In this document: positions 39,457 through 47,665 of the stretch, one piece after another
Layout of the letters: every line of letters begins with the position of its first letter
Numbering within the stretch: position 1 is the stretch's first letter
NCBI GenBank assembly: GCA_041653495.1
Contig: JBAZFF010000002.1
Location: forward strand, 1 to 50,280
Direction of reading: 5' to 3'
DNA length: 50,280 nt
Source: JBAZFF01 sp041653495
GTDB lineage: Bacteria; Patescibacteriota; Minisyncoccia; Minisyncoccales; RBG-13-42-11
The notes under the pieces: model-generated
Told to the model about the DNA's origin: nothing
The model's input: the letters and a program-made list of their open reading frames with translations, nothing else
Databases searched by the model: none
Program-made: the position numbers and the translations under genes

Positions 39457-42033
39457 ATGATTATTGCCTTAAGTTGGGTTCTTGTAAGTTATGCCTTAGG
39501 ATCCATACCTTTCGGCTATTTAATTTCCAGGGCTTTCGGAAAGGATATTCTTGAAGTTGGGTGGAAAAAGACATCCGGGTCTAATGTCTATAAGAATGTT
39601 GGAAAGGCTCAGGGAGTGCTTACTGGCCTCTTGGACATAGGGAAGGGATATTTGGCAGTATGGCTGGCCAAGCAGCTTGGACTGTCTTTGGAATTCCAGA
39701 TTTTGGCCGGGACAGCAGCCGTAGTGGGCCATAACTGGTCCCTCTTTTTGAAATTTTCAGGAGGAAGGGGAATCGGGACATTCGCCGGAGCCCTTCTGGT
39801 CTTTTCTCCTATCTTATTCGGGTTGGCTGTCCTCATCATGCTTCTGTTTGCGTTCGTCTGGAGTTCTGCCATAGCCACTCTATTGCTTTTCGCATCCCTG
39901 ATATTCTTTTTCTTCAACCCTCCGGCATTTCTGACGGTTTCCGAAGCTCAGTCGGCGGGATTTCTGGCGTTTTGTTGCCTTCCTTTCATCTTACTGAAAA
40001 GATTAAGTCCGATAAGCGCATTATTCGGGAATCCGAGAAGAGGGTTTTTGATTTTCTCCAGGTTGGTTTTTGACGACGACAGAATAGTGGGCTTCAAATC
40101 CGACGAGGCAGAAAAGTTAATCAAGCCGATAACTATTACTTCTAAAATAGGCTGGGCGGTGGCCAAGTACGGGGCGAAGATTACCAAGAGCGGGATCATA
40201 GCTGCGAAAAAAGGAGTGGAAAAGTACGTCTTGGGGGAGGACGAAATAGTTGTCACAGAACTCAGGGTTGAAGACTTCAAGAAAATGATGATAACTGCGG
40301 CAAAAAAAATAGTGATCCATCAGGAAGAGATAAACAAGATAAACGTCTTCCCTGTCGCAGACAAGGACACGGGATACAATATGGCAGCCACCCTTTTGGG
40401 AGTGGAAGGAGCGGTATCTAGAAGGAATTATTCCAATTTCAGGGAATTGACAGAAGATATGAAGGATGCGGCTATGATAAACGCCAGGGGGAATGCGGGG
40501 ATGATAACGACCGGCTATTTCGTGGAGGTTTTAGACAGAGTGAAACATTTAGAGACTATAGACGCTTTCCACTTGGCCCTGGCCATGCAGAGAGGGATCA
40601 AAGCCGCCAGGTCTTCAATCGCGGTTCCCGTTGATGGGACTATTTTAGACACAATCAGGGCGGCCGGAGAGAAAGCCTTTGAAATGGCAAAGGAGGGAAA
40701 AGAAAAGAACATAGTAAAAGTTTTGGAAGGAGCTTTAGCGGAGGCGAAGCACGCCTTGGAAACGACTCCTGAAAGGCTCCCGGTCTTGAAAGAGAATAAC
40801 GTAGTAGATGCTGGCGGCATGGGATACGTAAAGATTCTGGAGGCCTGGGTAGACAGCCTAAAAGGAGTGGAATTGGACGCTCCGAATGGAAATAGTTCTT
40901 TTATCCAGCCGCAGGCGGAAGAAAAACTGGCATTCAGGTACGAAATAGTCGCAATGTTCAAGAAACCGGAAGATTTTGACCCCGAAAAATTCAGGAAAGA
41001 GATTTCTTCATTGGGAGACAGTTTTGAAATGCTGGATGTTAATGAAAAAGTCAAATTTCACATTCATTGCAACGATACGAAATTAGTCTTGGATAAGATA
41101 AAGGGCTGTCCGGATTTAGACTGCAGGACGGAGGATATGCAGAAAGAAGAAAAGAAAGCGGCCAAGAAGCCTCTGGGCCTGGTCGTCGGCGAAACCGCAA
41201 ATCTTCCAAAGCTATATATGAAAGAAAGAGAAATAGAAGAGGTGCCGTTCTTCTCCAGGTTTCCCAGCGGTGAAATAATACACAAGAGGGAAGAGATCTT
41301 CCCGAGAATGAGGGAGGCTTTAGCAGAGGGAAAGCCCCTGCCCACGACTTCCGCCCCGTCATTCAAGGATTTTTTGGAAGCTTATGGAAAATCTTTGGAA
41401 AGATTTGAAAACATTTTAGTGATAACTCCTTCCTCAAAACTTTCCGGCACTTACAGTTCCGCCCGAATAGCCAGGTCCACTTATAAGAAACCGCAAAAGA
41501 CACATATATATGTGTTTGACTCCTTTGCCGTAGAAGTTGGAGAGGGGCTGATAGCAATGAAAGCCCAGGAGCTGATAGACCGGGGAAAGAGCATGGAGGA
41601 GGTTGTAAAAGAGCTGGAGTCCTTCGCCCCGAAGATCTCTTTGGTGGCTTTGCTGGAAGACGTAAGATATATAGCGAAAGGAGGAAGGTTCCATCTGCCC
41701 GGTCTGGCTCTGTCTTTGGTCCTTTCCCTCCAGAAATTAGGATTGAGGATTTTAATAAAATTGAGAGACGGGGAAATAAAACCAGCGGGAGCTTTCTTTG
41801 GCAAAGATATGGCAGAAACGATCTTTAGGGCTGTTGTGGGTGCCGTCGGGAAAAAGAAAGTGAAAGTGGCTATCGGCCATGCCGATAATTTGAAGGCGGC
41901 GGAGAAGTTGAAAGAGCTGACTGAGAAAAACTTGAACGCAGAAGTTGTGTTCATCTCCGGAGTGTCGGCTGCGATCGGGAACCACTCCGGTCCCGGGACT
42001 TTGATATTCTCCTTTTACGAAGTTGACAAGTAG
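39457..42033 (+). CDS. PlsY-FakA-FakB fusion: acyl-phosphate:G3P acyltransferase plus fatty acid kinase
   Basis: One 858-residue chain has three parts. Residues about 1-195 are PlsY, a polytopic acyltransferase (GSIPFGYLI; SGSNVYKN; GHNWSLFLKFSGGRG in place of GGKG). Residues about 270-560 are FakA/YloV: a DhaL kinase domain with NVFPVADKDTGYNM (Asp302, Asp304), ARGNAGM and VDAGGMGYV, then the FakA middle domain (KVKFHIHCND). Residues about 575-857 are DegV/FakB, the fatty-acid-binding subunit (PTTSAPS at 629-635, SSKLSGTYSSA, LEDVRYIAKGGR). FakA-FakB makes acyl-phosphate from free fatty acid and PlsY transfers it to glycerol-3-phosphate. The frame is uninterrupted across both junctions. Confidence 0.88.
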   Translation: MIIALSWVLVSYALGSIPFGYLISRAFGKDILEVGWKKTSGSNVYKNVGKAQGVLTGLLDIGKGYLAVWLAKQLGLSLEFQILAGTAAVVGHNWSLFLKFSGGRGIGTFAGALLVFSPILFGLAVLIMLLFAFVWSSAIATLLLFASLIFFFFNPPAFLTVSEAQSAGFLAFCCLPFILLKRLSPISALFGNPRRGFLIFSRLVFDDDRIVGFKSDEAEKLIKPITITSKIGWAVAKYGAKITKSGIIAAKKGVEKYVLGEDEIVVTELRVEDFKKMMITAAKKIVIHQEEINKINVFPVADKDTGYNMAATLLGVEGAVSRRNYSNFRELTEDMKDAAMINARGNAGMITTGYFVEVLDRVKHLETIDAFHLALAMQRGIKAARSSIAVPVDGTILDTIRAAGEKAFEMAKEGKEKNIVKVLEGALAEAKHALETTPERLPVLKENNVVDAGGMGYVKILEAWVDSLKGVELDAPNGNSSFIQPQAEEKLAFRYEIVAMFKKPEDFDPEKFRKEISSLGDSFEMLDVNEKVKFHIHCNDTKLVLDKIKGCPDLDCRTEDMQKEEKKAAKKPLGLVVGETANLPKLYMKEREIEEVPFFSRFPSGEIIHKREEIFPRMREALAEGKPLPTTSAPSFKDFLEAYGKSLERFENILVITPSSKLSGTYSSARIARSTYKKPQKTHIYVFDSFAVEVGEGLIAMKAQELIDRGKSMEEVVKELESFAPKISLVALLEDVRYIAKGGRFHLPGLALSLVLSLQKLGLRILIKLRDGEIKPAGAFFGKDMAETIFRAVVGAVGKKKVKVAIGHADNLKAAEKLKELTEKNLNAEVVFISGVSAAIGNHSGPGTLIFSFYEVDK

Positions 42034-42050
42034 GCATTCTTTGTTAGAAT
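42023..42050 (+). promoter_or_regulatory. nusA promoter
   Basis: TTGACA (42023-42028, overlapping the last codons of the fusion gene), 16 bp, TAGAAT (42045-42050). The predicted start is near 42057, about 43 nt before nusA. Confidence 0.7.
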
Positions 42051-42057
42051 AAAGGCA

Positions 42058-42082
42058 GTCCGCGTTGTTGCGGGCATTTTTT
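42058..42082 (+). terminator. Terminator-like hairpin in the nusA leader
   Basis: GTCCGC pairs with GCGGGC (one G-U) around GTTGTT, followed by ATTTTTT. It lies after the nusA promoter and before the nusA start. It can stop readthrough from the fusion gene and would form the very 5' end of nusA mRNA made from the local promoter. Confidence 0.6.
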
Positions 42083-42099
42083 AAAAATAAGAAAAATAT

Positions 42100-43353
42100 A
42101 TGATGGATATTAAAAATTTTCATTCAGCAATTTCTCAGATAGCCGAAGAAAAAGGGATTTCAGCCGAGAAGGTGCTGGAAACAATAGAGATGGCTATAGC
42201 CGCAGCTTACAAGAAAGACTACGGGAAGAAGGGGCAGATAATAAAGGCCAAACTGGATTCACAGACCGGTTCTGTTAAGTTTTGGCAGGTAAAGCAGGTG
42301 GTGACGGAAGATATGCTTTATACTGAAGAGGAGCTGGCTCAGATGCAGGAAGTCAAAGAGGAGATAAGCGAGGAAAATAAGAAAATACGTTTCAATCCCG
42401 AAAAGCACATATTATTGGCGGACGCTAAAAAGTTGAAAAAAGACATAAAAGCGGGAGAGGAGCTGGAAACGGAGTTGGAAACCAAGGAAGACTACGGGAG
42501 AATCGCCGCCCAGACCGCAAAACAGGTTATCTTGCAAAGGATCAGGGAAGCAGAGAAGGAAAGCGTCTTTTCTGAATATAAAGCCAAAGAAGGCGAATTG
42601 ATTTCAGGAGTAGTCCAGAGAATAGAAGGAAGAAATGTCTTTTTAGATCTCGGGAAGACTTTGGGCTTCTTGCCCAGAGAAGAACAGGTTCCCGGAGAAT
42701 TCTACAGGCCGGGACAGAGGCTGAAAGTTTTTGTTTTAAAAGTGGAAGACTCTTCAAGAGGATCGGTAGTTTTCTTATCCAGGGCGTATCCCAAGATAAT
42801 TTCAAAGCTTTTTGAACTGGAAGTTCCCGAGATTCCTTCAAACCAGGTTGAAATAAAATCAATCGCCAGGGAGGCGGGATCCAGGTCAAAAGTATCCGTG
42901 CAGTCAAACCAGGAAGGAATAGATCCTATCGGAGCCATGGTCGGGCAAAAAGGGACAAGGGTTATGGCTGTGATAAACGAACTCGGAGGAGAGAAAATAG
43001 ACATTATTGAATACTCCGAAGAGCCTGACAAATATATAGCCAATGCATTGTCTCCTGCCAAAGTGCTGGATGTAAAAGTTCTGCCCAAGAATAAAGCCGA
43101 AGTGTCCGTTCCTGAAGACCAGCTTTCTTTGGCTATCGGGAAGAACGGACAGAACGTAAGGCTAGCGGCAAAACTCACCGGTTGGAAAATAGACGTAAAG
43201 AGTCCTAACGGAGAAGGAATATCCAGCGAAGAGCTGTTGGAGGGAGAAGAGGCGAAAGAAGAGCCCGCAAAAGAAGCTCCCAAAGAGACAGAAGAAAAAC
43301 CGAAAAAAGTTAAAAAAGTAAAAGAAAAGGTCAAAGAGAAAGATAAAAATTAA
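42100..43353 (+). CDS. nusA: Transcription termination/antitermination factor NusA
   Basis: The 417-residue protein has the NusA N-terminal RNA-polymerase-binding domain (KVLETIEMAIAAAYKKDYG), an S1 domain (GELISGVVQRIEGRNVFLDL) and two KH domains (PIGAMVGQKGTRVMAV; LSLAIGKNGQNVRLAAKLTGW). A highly charged Glu/Lys tail replaces C-terminal acidic repeats. ATGATG at 42100 leaves two possible starts. It modulates pausing, termination and antitermination. The hairpin in its leader would be a natural target for autoregulation. Confidence 0.95.
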   Translation: MMDIKNFHSAISQIAEEKGISAEKVLETIEMAIAAAYKKDYGKKGQIIKAKLDSQTGSVKFWQVKQVVTEDMLYTEEELAQMQEVKEEISEENKKIRFNPEKHILLADAKKLKKDIKAGEELETELETKEDYGRIAAQTAKQVILQRIREAEKESVFSEYKAKEGELISGVVQRIEGRNVFLDLGKTLGFLPREEQVPGEFYRPGQRLKVFVLKVEDSSRGSVVFLSRAYPKIISKLFELEVPEIPSNQVEIKSIAREAGSRSKVSVQSNQEGIDPIGAMVGQKGTRVMAVINELGGEKIDIIEYSEEPDKYIANALSPAKVLDVKVLPKNKAEVSVPEDQLSLAIGKNGQNVRLAAKLTGWKIDVKSPNGEGISSEELLEGEEAKEEPAKEAPKETEEKPKKVKKVKEKVKEKDKN

Positions 43354-43355
43354 TT

Positions 43356-45338
43356 ATGGAATTAATTCCAATCATAGTTTCAATATTTTCTTTGCTCTTC
43401 GCTTTTTTCCTTATAAGGGAAATAAACAAATCAAAGTCTGGCGAAGGGAAAATGGCAGAAGTCTCCCAGGCCATAAAAGAGGGAGCAGTCGCGTTCTTGA
43501 AAAGGCAGTATAAGACAGTGGCCATAGCCGCCGTAGTCATATTCGTGCTTCTTTTGATTTTTCTGGGGTTTAATACCGCCCTGGGATTTCTGATAGGAGC
43601 CGTAGCTTCCGGCTTTTCGGGATATCTGGGCATGACGGTTTCGACCAGGGCAAACGTCAAAGTGGCGGAGGCCGCAAAGAACGGTTTGAAATCCGCCTTG
43701 AGTCTTGCCTTCAAAGGAGGGTCTGTCACAGGATTCTTGGTTGCAGGCCTGGGGCTGCTTTCCGTTTCTTCGTTTTATTTGATAACAGGGGACTTAAAAG
43801 CCTTGATCGCTTTGGGATTTGGAGGGAGCTTGATTTCCGTTTTTGCCAGGCTGGGAGGCGGAATTTATACTAAAGCCGCAGATGTCGGAGCGGACTTGGT
43901 GGGCAAGGTTGAAAAAGGGATACCCGAAGACGATCCGAGAAACCCGGCGGTAATTGCCGACCAGGTCGGGGATAACGTCGGAGACTGCGCCGGAATGGCT
44001 GCAGATTTGTTTGAAACCTACGTAGTTACGATAATCGCAGCCATGGTCTTGGGGTCTTTGATATTCCCCAATATGGCACAGGCCATATTGCTTCCTTTGA
44101 TTTTAGGATCCGTAGCCATACTGGCTTCTATTATTTCAACGTTCTTTGTAAGGCTTCCCAAGTCAAACTCAATCATGGCAGCCCTGTATAAGGGAATCAT
44201 GGTAGCCGGAGCCTTGTCCGCTTTGGGATTCTTCCCGATACTTTCTGATTTTACAAAGAGCATGGGAATTACCCAGTGGAGCCTGTATATTCCGGCCATA
44301 GTCGGATTATTGCTGGCCGCAGGAATGTTCGTCGTCACGGAATATTTTACGTCAAAAAGTTATTCTCCGGTGAAAGCCATTGCCAAGGCTTCCGAATCCG
44401 GTCACGGAACCAATATTATCGCAGGATTGGCCGTGGCAATGAAATCTACTATAGTTCCGGTTATTTTGATTTCAATCGGAGTATTGGTAAGCTTCCATCT
44501 CGGGGGAATGTACGGGTTGGCGATATCCGCCGTTGCCATGCTTTCTTTGACCGGGTTGATTATTGCCATGGACTCTTACGGCCCCATCACCGATAACGCC
44601 GCAGGGATTGCCGAAATGTCAGGATTGGATCCTGAAGTGAGAAAGACCACGGATGCATTGGATTCGGTCGGGAACACGACAAAGGCTGTGACCAAAGGAT
44701 ACGCCATAGCTTCGGCGGGGCTTGCAGCTTTAGTATTGTTCGCCGCTTACACCCAGGAGCTCTCGGAAATAGGAAGGCAGGTAAACTTCTTTTTGGAAGA
44801 TCCCAAGGTTTTGGTAGGATTACTCTCGGGCGGAGTAGTGGCTTATTACTTTGCGTCTCTGTCTATGGAAGCGGTGGGAAAGGCGGCAGGAAAAGTAGTA
44901 GAAGAAGTCAGAAGGCAGTTTAAGGAGATCCCGGGAATTATGGAAGGGAAAGCCAGGCCGGATTATTCCAGCTGCGTAGACATCGTCACCAAGGCAGCCT
45001 TAAAACAGATGTTGCTGCCCGCTTTGCTCCCTGTGGTATTTCCGATCTTGATTTTCGTTCTTTTGGGGGCGGAAGGTTTGGGAGGATTGCTGATAGGTTC
45101 TCTGGTGATAGGGATATTCTTAGCTATCCAGATGACTTCAGGCGGCGGAGCTTGGGATAACGCCAAGAAATACATAGAAGACGGGAACTACGGCGGCAAG
45201 GGATCATTCGCCCACCAGGCAGCGGTGACCGGAGATACTGTAGGAGATCCCTACAAGGATACTGCGGGGCCCGCCATAAACCCCATGATCAAAATATTGA
45301 ATATCGTTGCCTTGCTGATAGTCGGATTATTGGCTTAA
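43356..45338 (+). CDS. hppA: Membrane-bound proton-translocating pyrophosphatase, K+-independent type
   Basis: The 660-residue polytopic protein has the H+-PPase signature GGGIYTKAADVGADLVGKVE, followed by DDPRNPAVIADQVGDNVGDCAGM and, near the end, GDTVGDPYKDTAGPA. These acidic clusters bind Mg-PPi. The GNTTKAVTKG segment has Lys where K+-dependent enzymes have Ala, so it should not need potassium. It couples PPi hydrolysis to proton (or sodium) export and would save energy in a cell with limited metabolism. It follows nusA by 2 nt. A terminator lies 7 nt after the stop. Confidence 0.94.
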   Translation: MELIPIIVSIFSLLFAFFLIREINKSKSGEGKMAEVSQAIKEGAVAFLKRQYKTVAIAAVVIFVLLLIFLGFNTALGFLIGAVASGFSGYLGMTVSTRANVKVAEAAKNGLKSALSLAFKGGSVTGFLVAGLGLLSVSSFYLITGDLKALIALGFGGSLISVFARLGGGIYTKAADVGADLVGKVEKGIPEDDPRNPAVIADQVGDNVGDCAGMAADLFETYVVTIIAAMVLGSLIFPNMAQAILLPLILGSVAILASIISTFFVRLPKSNSIMAALYKGIMVAGALSALGFFPILSDFTKSMGITQWSLYIPAIVGLLLAAGMFVVTEYFTSKSYSPVKAIAKASESGHGTNIIAGLAVAMKSTIVPVILISIGVLVSFHLGGMYGLAISAVAMLSLTGLIIAMDSYGPITDNAAGIAEMSGLDPEVRKTTDALDSVGNTTKAVTKGYAIASAGLAALVLFAAYTQELSEIGRQVNFFLEDPKVLVGLLSGGVVAYYFASLSMEAVGKAAGKVVEEVRRQFKEIPGIMEGKARPDYSSCVDIVTKAALKQMLLPALLPVVFPILIFVLLGAEGLGGLLIGSLVIGIFLAIQMTSGGGAWDNAKKYIEDGNYGGKGSFAHQAAVTGDTVGDPYKDTAGPAINPMIKILNIVALLIVGLLA

Positions 45339-45345
45339 GGTTGTC

Positions 45346-45371
45346 AAAAAGGGGCCTTATGGCTCCTTTTT
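45346..45371 (+). terminator. hppA terminator
   Basis: AAAAAGGGGCC pairs with GGCTCCTTTTT around TTAT (one G-U pair), followed by further T residues. Confidence 0.88.
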
Positions 45372-45376
45372 GTTTC

Positions 45377-45404
45377 TTGACTCAGCTTACTCAAAAGATA
45401 TAAT
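45377..45404 (+). promoter_or_regulatory. clpP promoter, predicted leaderless
   Basis: TTGACT (45377-45382), 16 bp, TATAAT (45399-45404), then 6 nt to the ATG at 45411. The initiating nucleotide should be at or next to the start codon. Confidence 0.75.
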
Positions 45405-45410
45405 GAAGTC

Positions 45411-46022
45411 ATGAATTTAATTCCTACAGTAATAGAAAAGTCTCAATATGGAGAAAGGGCTTATGATATCTATTCCAGGCTTTTAAAGGACAGGATAGTA
45501 TTTTTGGCAGGTCCGGTTATGGACACTTTGGCCAATGCCATAATAGCCCAGCTTCTGTTCTTGGCTTCCCAGGACCCCAAGAAAGACATCCAATTGTACA
45601 TAAACAGCCCAGGAGGATCGGTGACTGCAGGCATGGCGATATACGACACTATGCAGTACATAAAGCCTGATGTTTCCACTGTTTGCGTCGGAATGGCGGC
45701 TTCCATGGGAGCAGTTTTATTGGCTTCGGGGGCTAAAAACAAGAGATTCGCTCTTCCTAATTCCCAGGTATTGCTTCACCAGGTGGCAGGCGGGGTGTCG
45801 GGAGAAGCAATTGAGATTGAGATTACGGCAAAGCAGATAATAAAAATAAGGGAAAAGCTGAATACAATAATTTCAAAGCATACGGGACAGCCTCTGGCGA
45901 AGATCCAAAAGGATACGGACAGGGACTTTTACTTGTCGGCTCAAGAAGCCAAGGAATACGGGGTGGTGGATGAGGTGATAGGTGAGAAATCAAAAAACCT
46001 TAATATTAAAAAGAGCTCTTAG
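45411..46022 (+). CDS. clpP: ATP-dependent Clp protease proteolytic subunit
   Basis: The 203-residue serine peptidase has the ClpP triad Ser98 (GMAASMG), His123 (LLHQV) and Asp172 (DTDRDF). Also present are NSPGGSVTAGMAIYDTMQ and the C-terminal KEYGVVDEVI. It forms the barrel that degrades unfolded proteins delivered by ClpX or ClpC. The usual MIHQP around the His is LLHQV here. The length is normal and the stop codon lies within the terminator stem. Confidence 0.96.
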   Translation: MNLIPTVIEKSQYGERAYDIYSRLLKDRIVFLAGPVMDTLANAIIAQLLFLASQDPKKDIQLYINSPGGSVTAGMAIYDTMQYIKPDVSTVCVGMAASMGAVLLASGAKNKRFALPNSQVLLHQVAGGVSGEAIEIEITAKQIIKIREKLNTIISKHTGQPLAKIQKDTDRDFYLSAQEAKEYGVVDEVIGEKSKNLNIKKSS

Positions 46023-46032
46023 GAGCTCTTTT
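46009..46032 (+). terminator. clpP terminator
   Basis: AAAAGAGCTC pairs perfectly with GAGCTCTTTT around TTAG; the clpP stop TAG forms the loop. Confidence 0.88.
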
Positions 46033-46122
46033 TGTTCTGGGGATATCTGGCGTTTGACCTTTCTTTTTAAATTACTGTTTGGTATTATATAGTAATACAT
46101 TTTAAAATTAACTAAACTAAAT

Positions 46123-46368
46123 ATGGTTTTTACGCTAAAGAACATATTAAAACTAATCTTATTTCTCTGGGTAGTGTTTTCGGTCGTCTATATTTGTAAC
46201 AACATTTGGACGAATTATAAAAATGTACAATTAGTCGAGGCTTATAACCAGGGTAAAGCCGATACTATAAATCTTTTAATACAAGAAGCTGAAAAGTGCG
46301 ATGAAATTCCTGTCTTTAGCGGGGATAAGGAGATACAACTAATAGAGACAAGTTGCCTTGAAGAATAG
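46123..46368 (+). CDS. Small membrane-anchored hypothetical protein
   Basis: The 81-residue protein has one N-terminal helix (LKLILFLWVVFSVVYICN) and an outside domain with two cysteines (EKCDEIP; IETSCLEE) that could pair. An extended -10 (TGGTATTAT, 46080-46088) lies upstream. It starts a run of surface-protein genes. Function unknown. Confidence 0.6.
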   Translation: MVFTLKNILKLILFLWVVFSVVYICNNIWTNYKNVQLVEAYNQGKADTINLLIQEAEKCDEIPVFSGDKEIQLIETSCLEE

Positions 46369-46383
46369 AAATTATTTATATGG

Positions 46384-46389
46384 TATAAT
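46384..46389 (+). promoter_or_regulatory. Extended -10 promoter of the LTP-repeat gene
   Basis: TGG-TATAAT, 12 nt before the ATG at 46402, with no good -35 box. Confidence 0.5.
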
Positions 46390-46401
46390 GCGGTAATAAT
46401 T

Positions 46402-46686
46402 ATGACCAAGAAAAATAGAGTTATAATAATCGGTATTTTGATTTTGTTATTAATTATTGCGGTTATTATTATATTGAAATTAAATAAGGGGGAGGAAACA
46501 ATAGATCGTGAAGAAACTACTGAAGATTTATTAAACAGATTAACTCCCAAGACTGCGGGATCTTTGACCGAAGAAGAGCAGAAAGAAGTGAATGATTTAT
46601 TGTCTGGACTTACTCCTGATAATTCAGAGAACGCAACTAGCAAACAAACGGAAATAGAAGGATTATTAAACGATCTTACGCCCTAA
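46402..46686 (+). CDS. Membrane-anchored protein with three LL..LTP repeats
   Basis: The 94-residue protein has an N-terminal helix (VIIIGILILLLIIAVIIIL) and an acidic outside tail with three short repeats: LLNRLTP, LLSGLTP and LLNDLTP, the last at the very C-terminus. Spacers are about 25 and 21 residues. The family is unknown to me. It may be a short stalk or bind a partner through the repeats. It is probably co-transcribed with the next gene, 26 nt downstream. Confidence 0.6.
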   Translation: MTKKNRVIIIGILILLLIIAVIIILKLNKGEETIDREETTEDLLNRLTPKTAGSLTEEEQKEVNDLLSGLTPDNSENATSKQTEIEGLLNDLTP

Positions 46687-46712
46687 ACAAAACTTAAATA
46701 ATAATTAATCAT

Positions 46713-47642
46713 ATGAAACACACAATCTCTCTAATAATAGGAGTAGCGGTCATGAGTCTTTTTGTGGGGTACTGGGCCATTGCTTTTACTTCCCCCACAG
46801 CTACAGCTCCAGGCGACAATGTGGCTACCCCTCTAAATACAAGTATTAATGCCCAGTCGAAGGAAGGAGCTTTGGTGCTGGGAACCAATTCGTCGGTTTC
46901 CATAGCCTTAGTAGTGTTGAACGGAAAGGTGGGAATCGGGACAACGAATCCGAGTGAGAGTCTCGAAGTGGCTGGCAGCGCAAAATTCAGAGATTCTTTT
47001 ATACTAAATCCAGTTAATGCTCCTTCTTCTCCAGCGGAAGGGGAAACTTATTTTAACCAGAACGACAAATTCATTTATTATTATAATGGTTCGTCTTGGG
47101 TCAGGATAGGAACTGCAACCGGAGATTCTTGCACCACGGGCAGTGAGTGCGGAAGCGGTTATTGTGTAGACGGCTACTGTTGTAATTCTGCCTGTAGTAG
47201 CACTTGTTATGCCTGTAACCTTGCAGGGTCCATAGGCACTTGCACTGCAGTGACAAATTATGCGGAGGATTCGGGTTGTACTTCCACCTGCCAGGGTTGT
47301 TCTAATGGCTCTTGTACATACATTCCCAACGGATATTCAGACACTTATGGTACTGGATTGTGTAATAATACTCATTATCGTTGTGATGGATCCGGTAGTT
47401 GTACAGCTCCTATTGCTACTTCAGATATAGGTTGCGAAACTTACCTTGGCGATACTGGTTATGAGGTTTGCTCAGCTCTTGGTTTCGACGGTTGTAATGT
47501 TGGTGCTATTTGTATAAGTGGTAATTGTGCTATGCCGACATATAATTGTGCCTGTAGTTATGTTTGTGACGGCGGCTGTAGTTATCCGGGTGCTTCAAAT
47601 TACTATGGTACTATCAGATGTTATAACTGGGTGTACGACTAG
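46713..47642 (+). CDS. Exported Cys-rich surface protein with tail-fibre-like segment
   Basis: The 309-residue protein has an N-terminal signal/anchor (TISLIIGVAVMSLFVGYWAIAF). GKVGIGTTNPSESLEVAG is a repeat unit common in phage tail fibres and bacterial adhesins. YFNQNDKFIYYYNGSSW then resembles another fibre module. A Cys-rich region follows with SGYCVDGYCCNSACSSTCYAC, a myxobacterial-style motif also present in the next protein. The many cysteines imply disulfide-stabilised surface exposure. It is likely an adhesin or host-contact protein. Confidence 0.72.
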   Translation: MKHTISLIIGVAVMSLFVGYWAIAFTSPTATAPGDNVATPLNTSINAQSKEGALVLGTNSSVSIALVVLNGKVGIGTTNPSESLEVAGSAKFRDSFILNPVNAPSSPAEGETYFNQNDKFIYYYNGSSWVRIGTATGDSCTTGSECGSGYCVDGYCCNSACSSTCYACNLAGSIGTCTAVTNYAEDSGCTSTCQGCSNGSCTYIPNGYSDTYGTGLCNNTHYRCDGSGSCTAPIATSDIGCETYLGDTGYEVCSALGFDGCNVGAICISGNCAMPTYNCACSYVCDGGCSYPGASNYYGTIRCYNWVYD

Positions 47643-47665
47643 TAGTTTTAACAAGTGATATTGAA

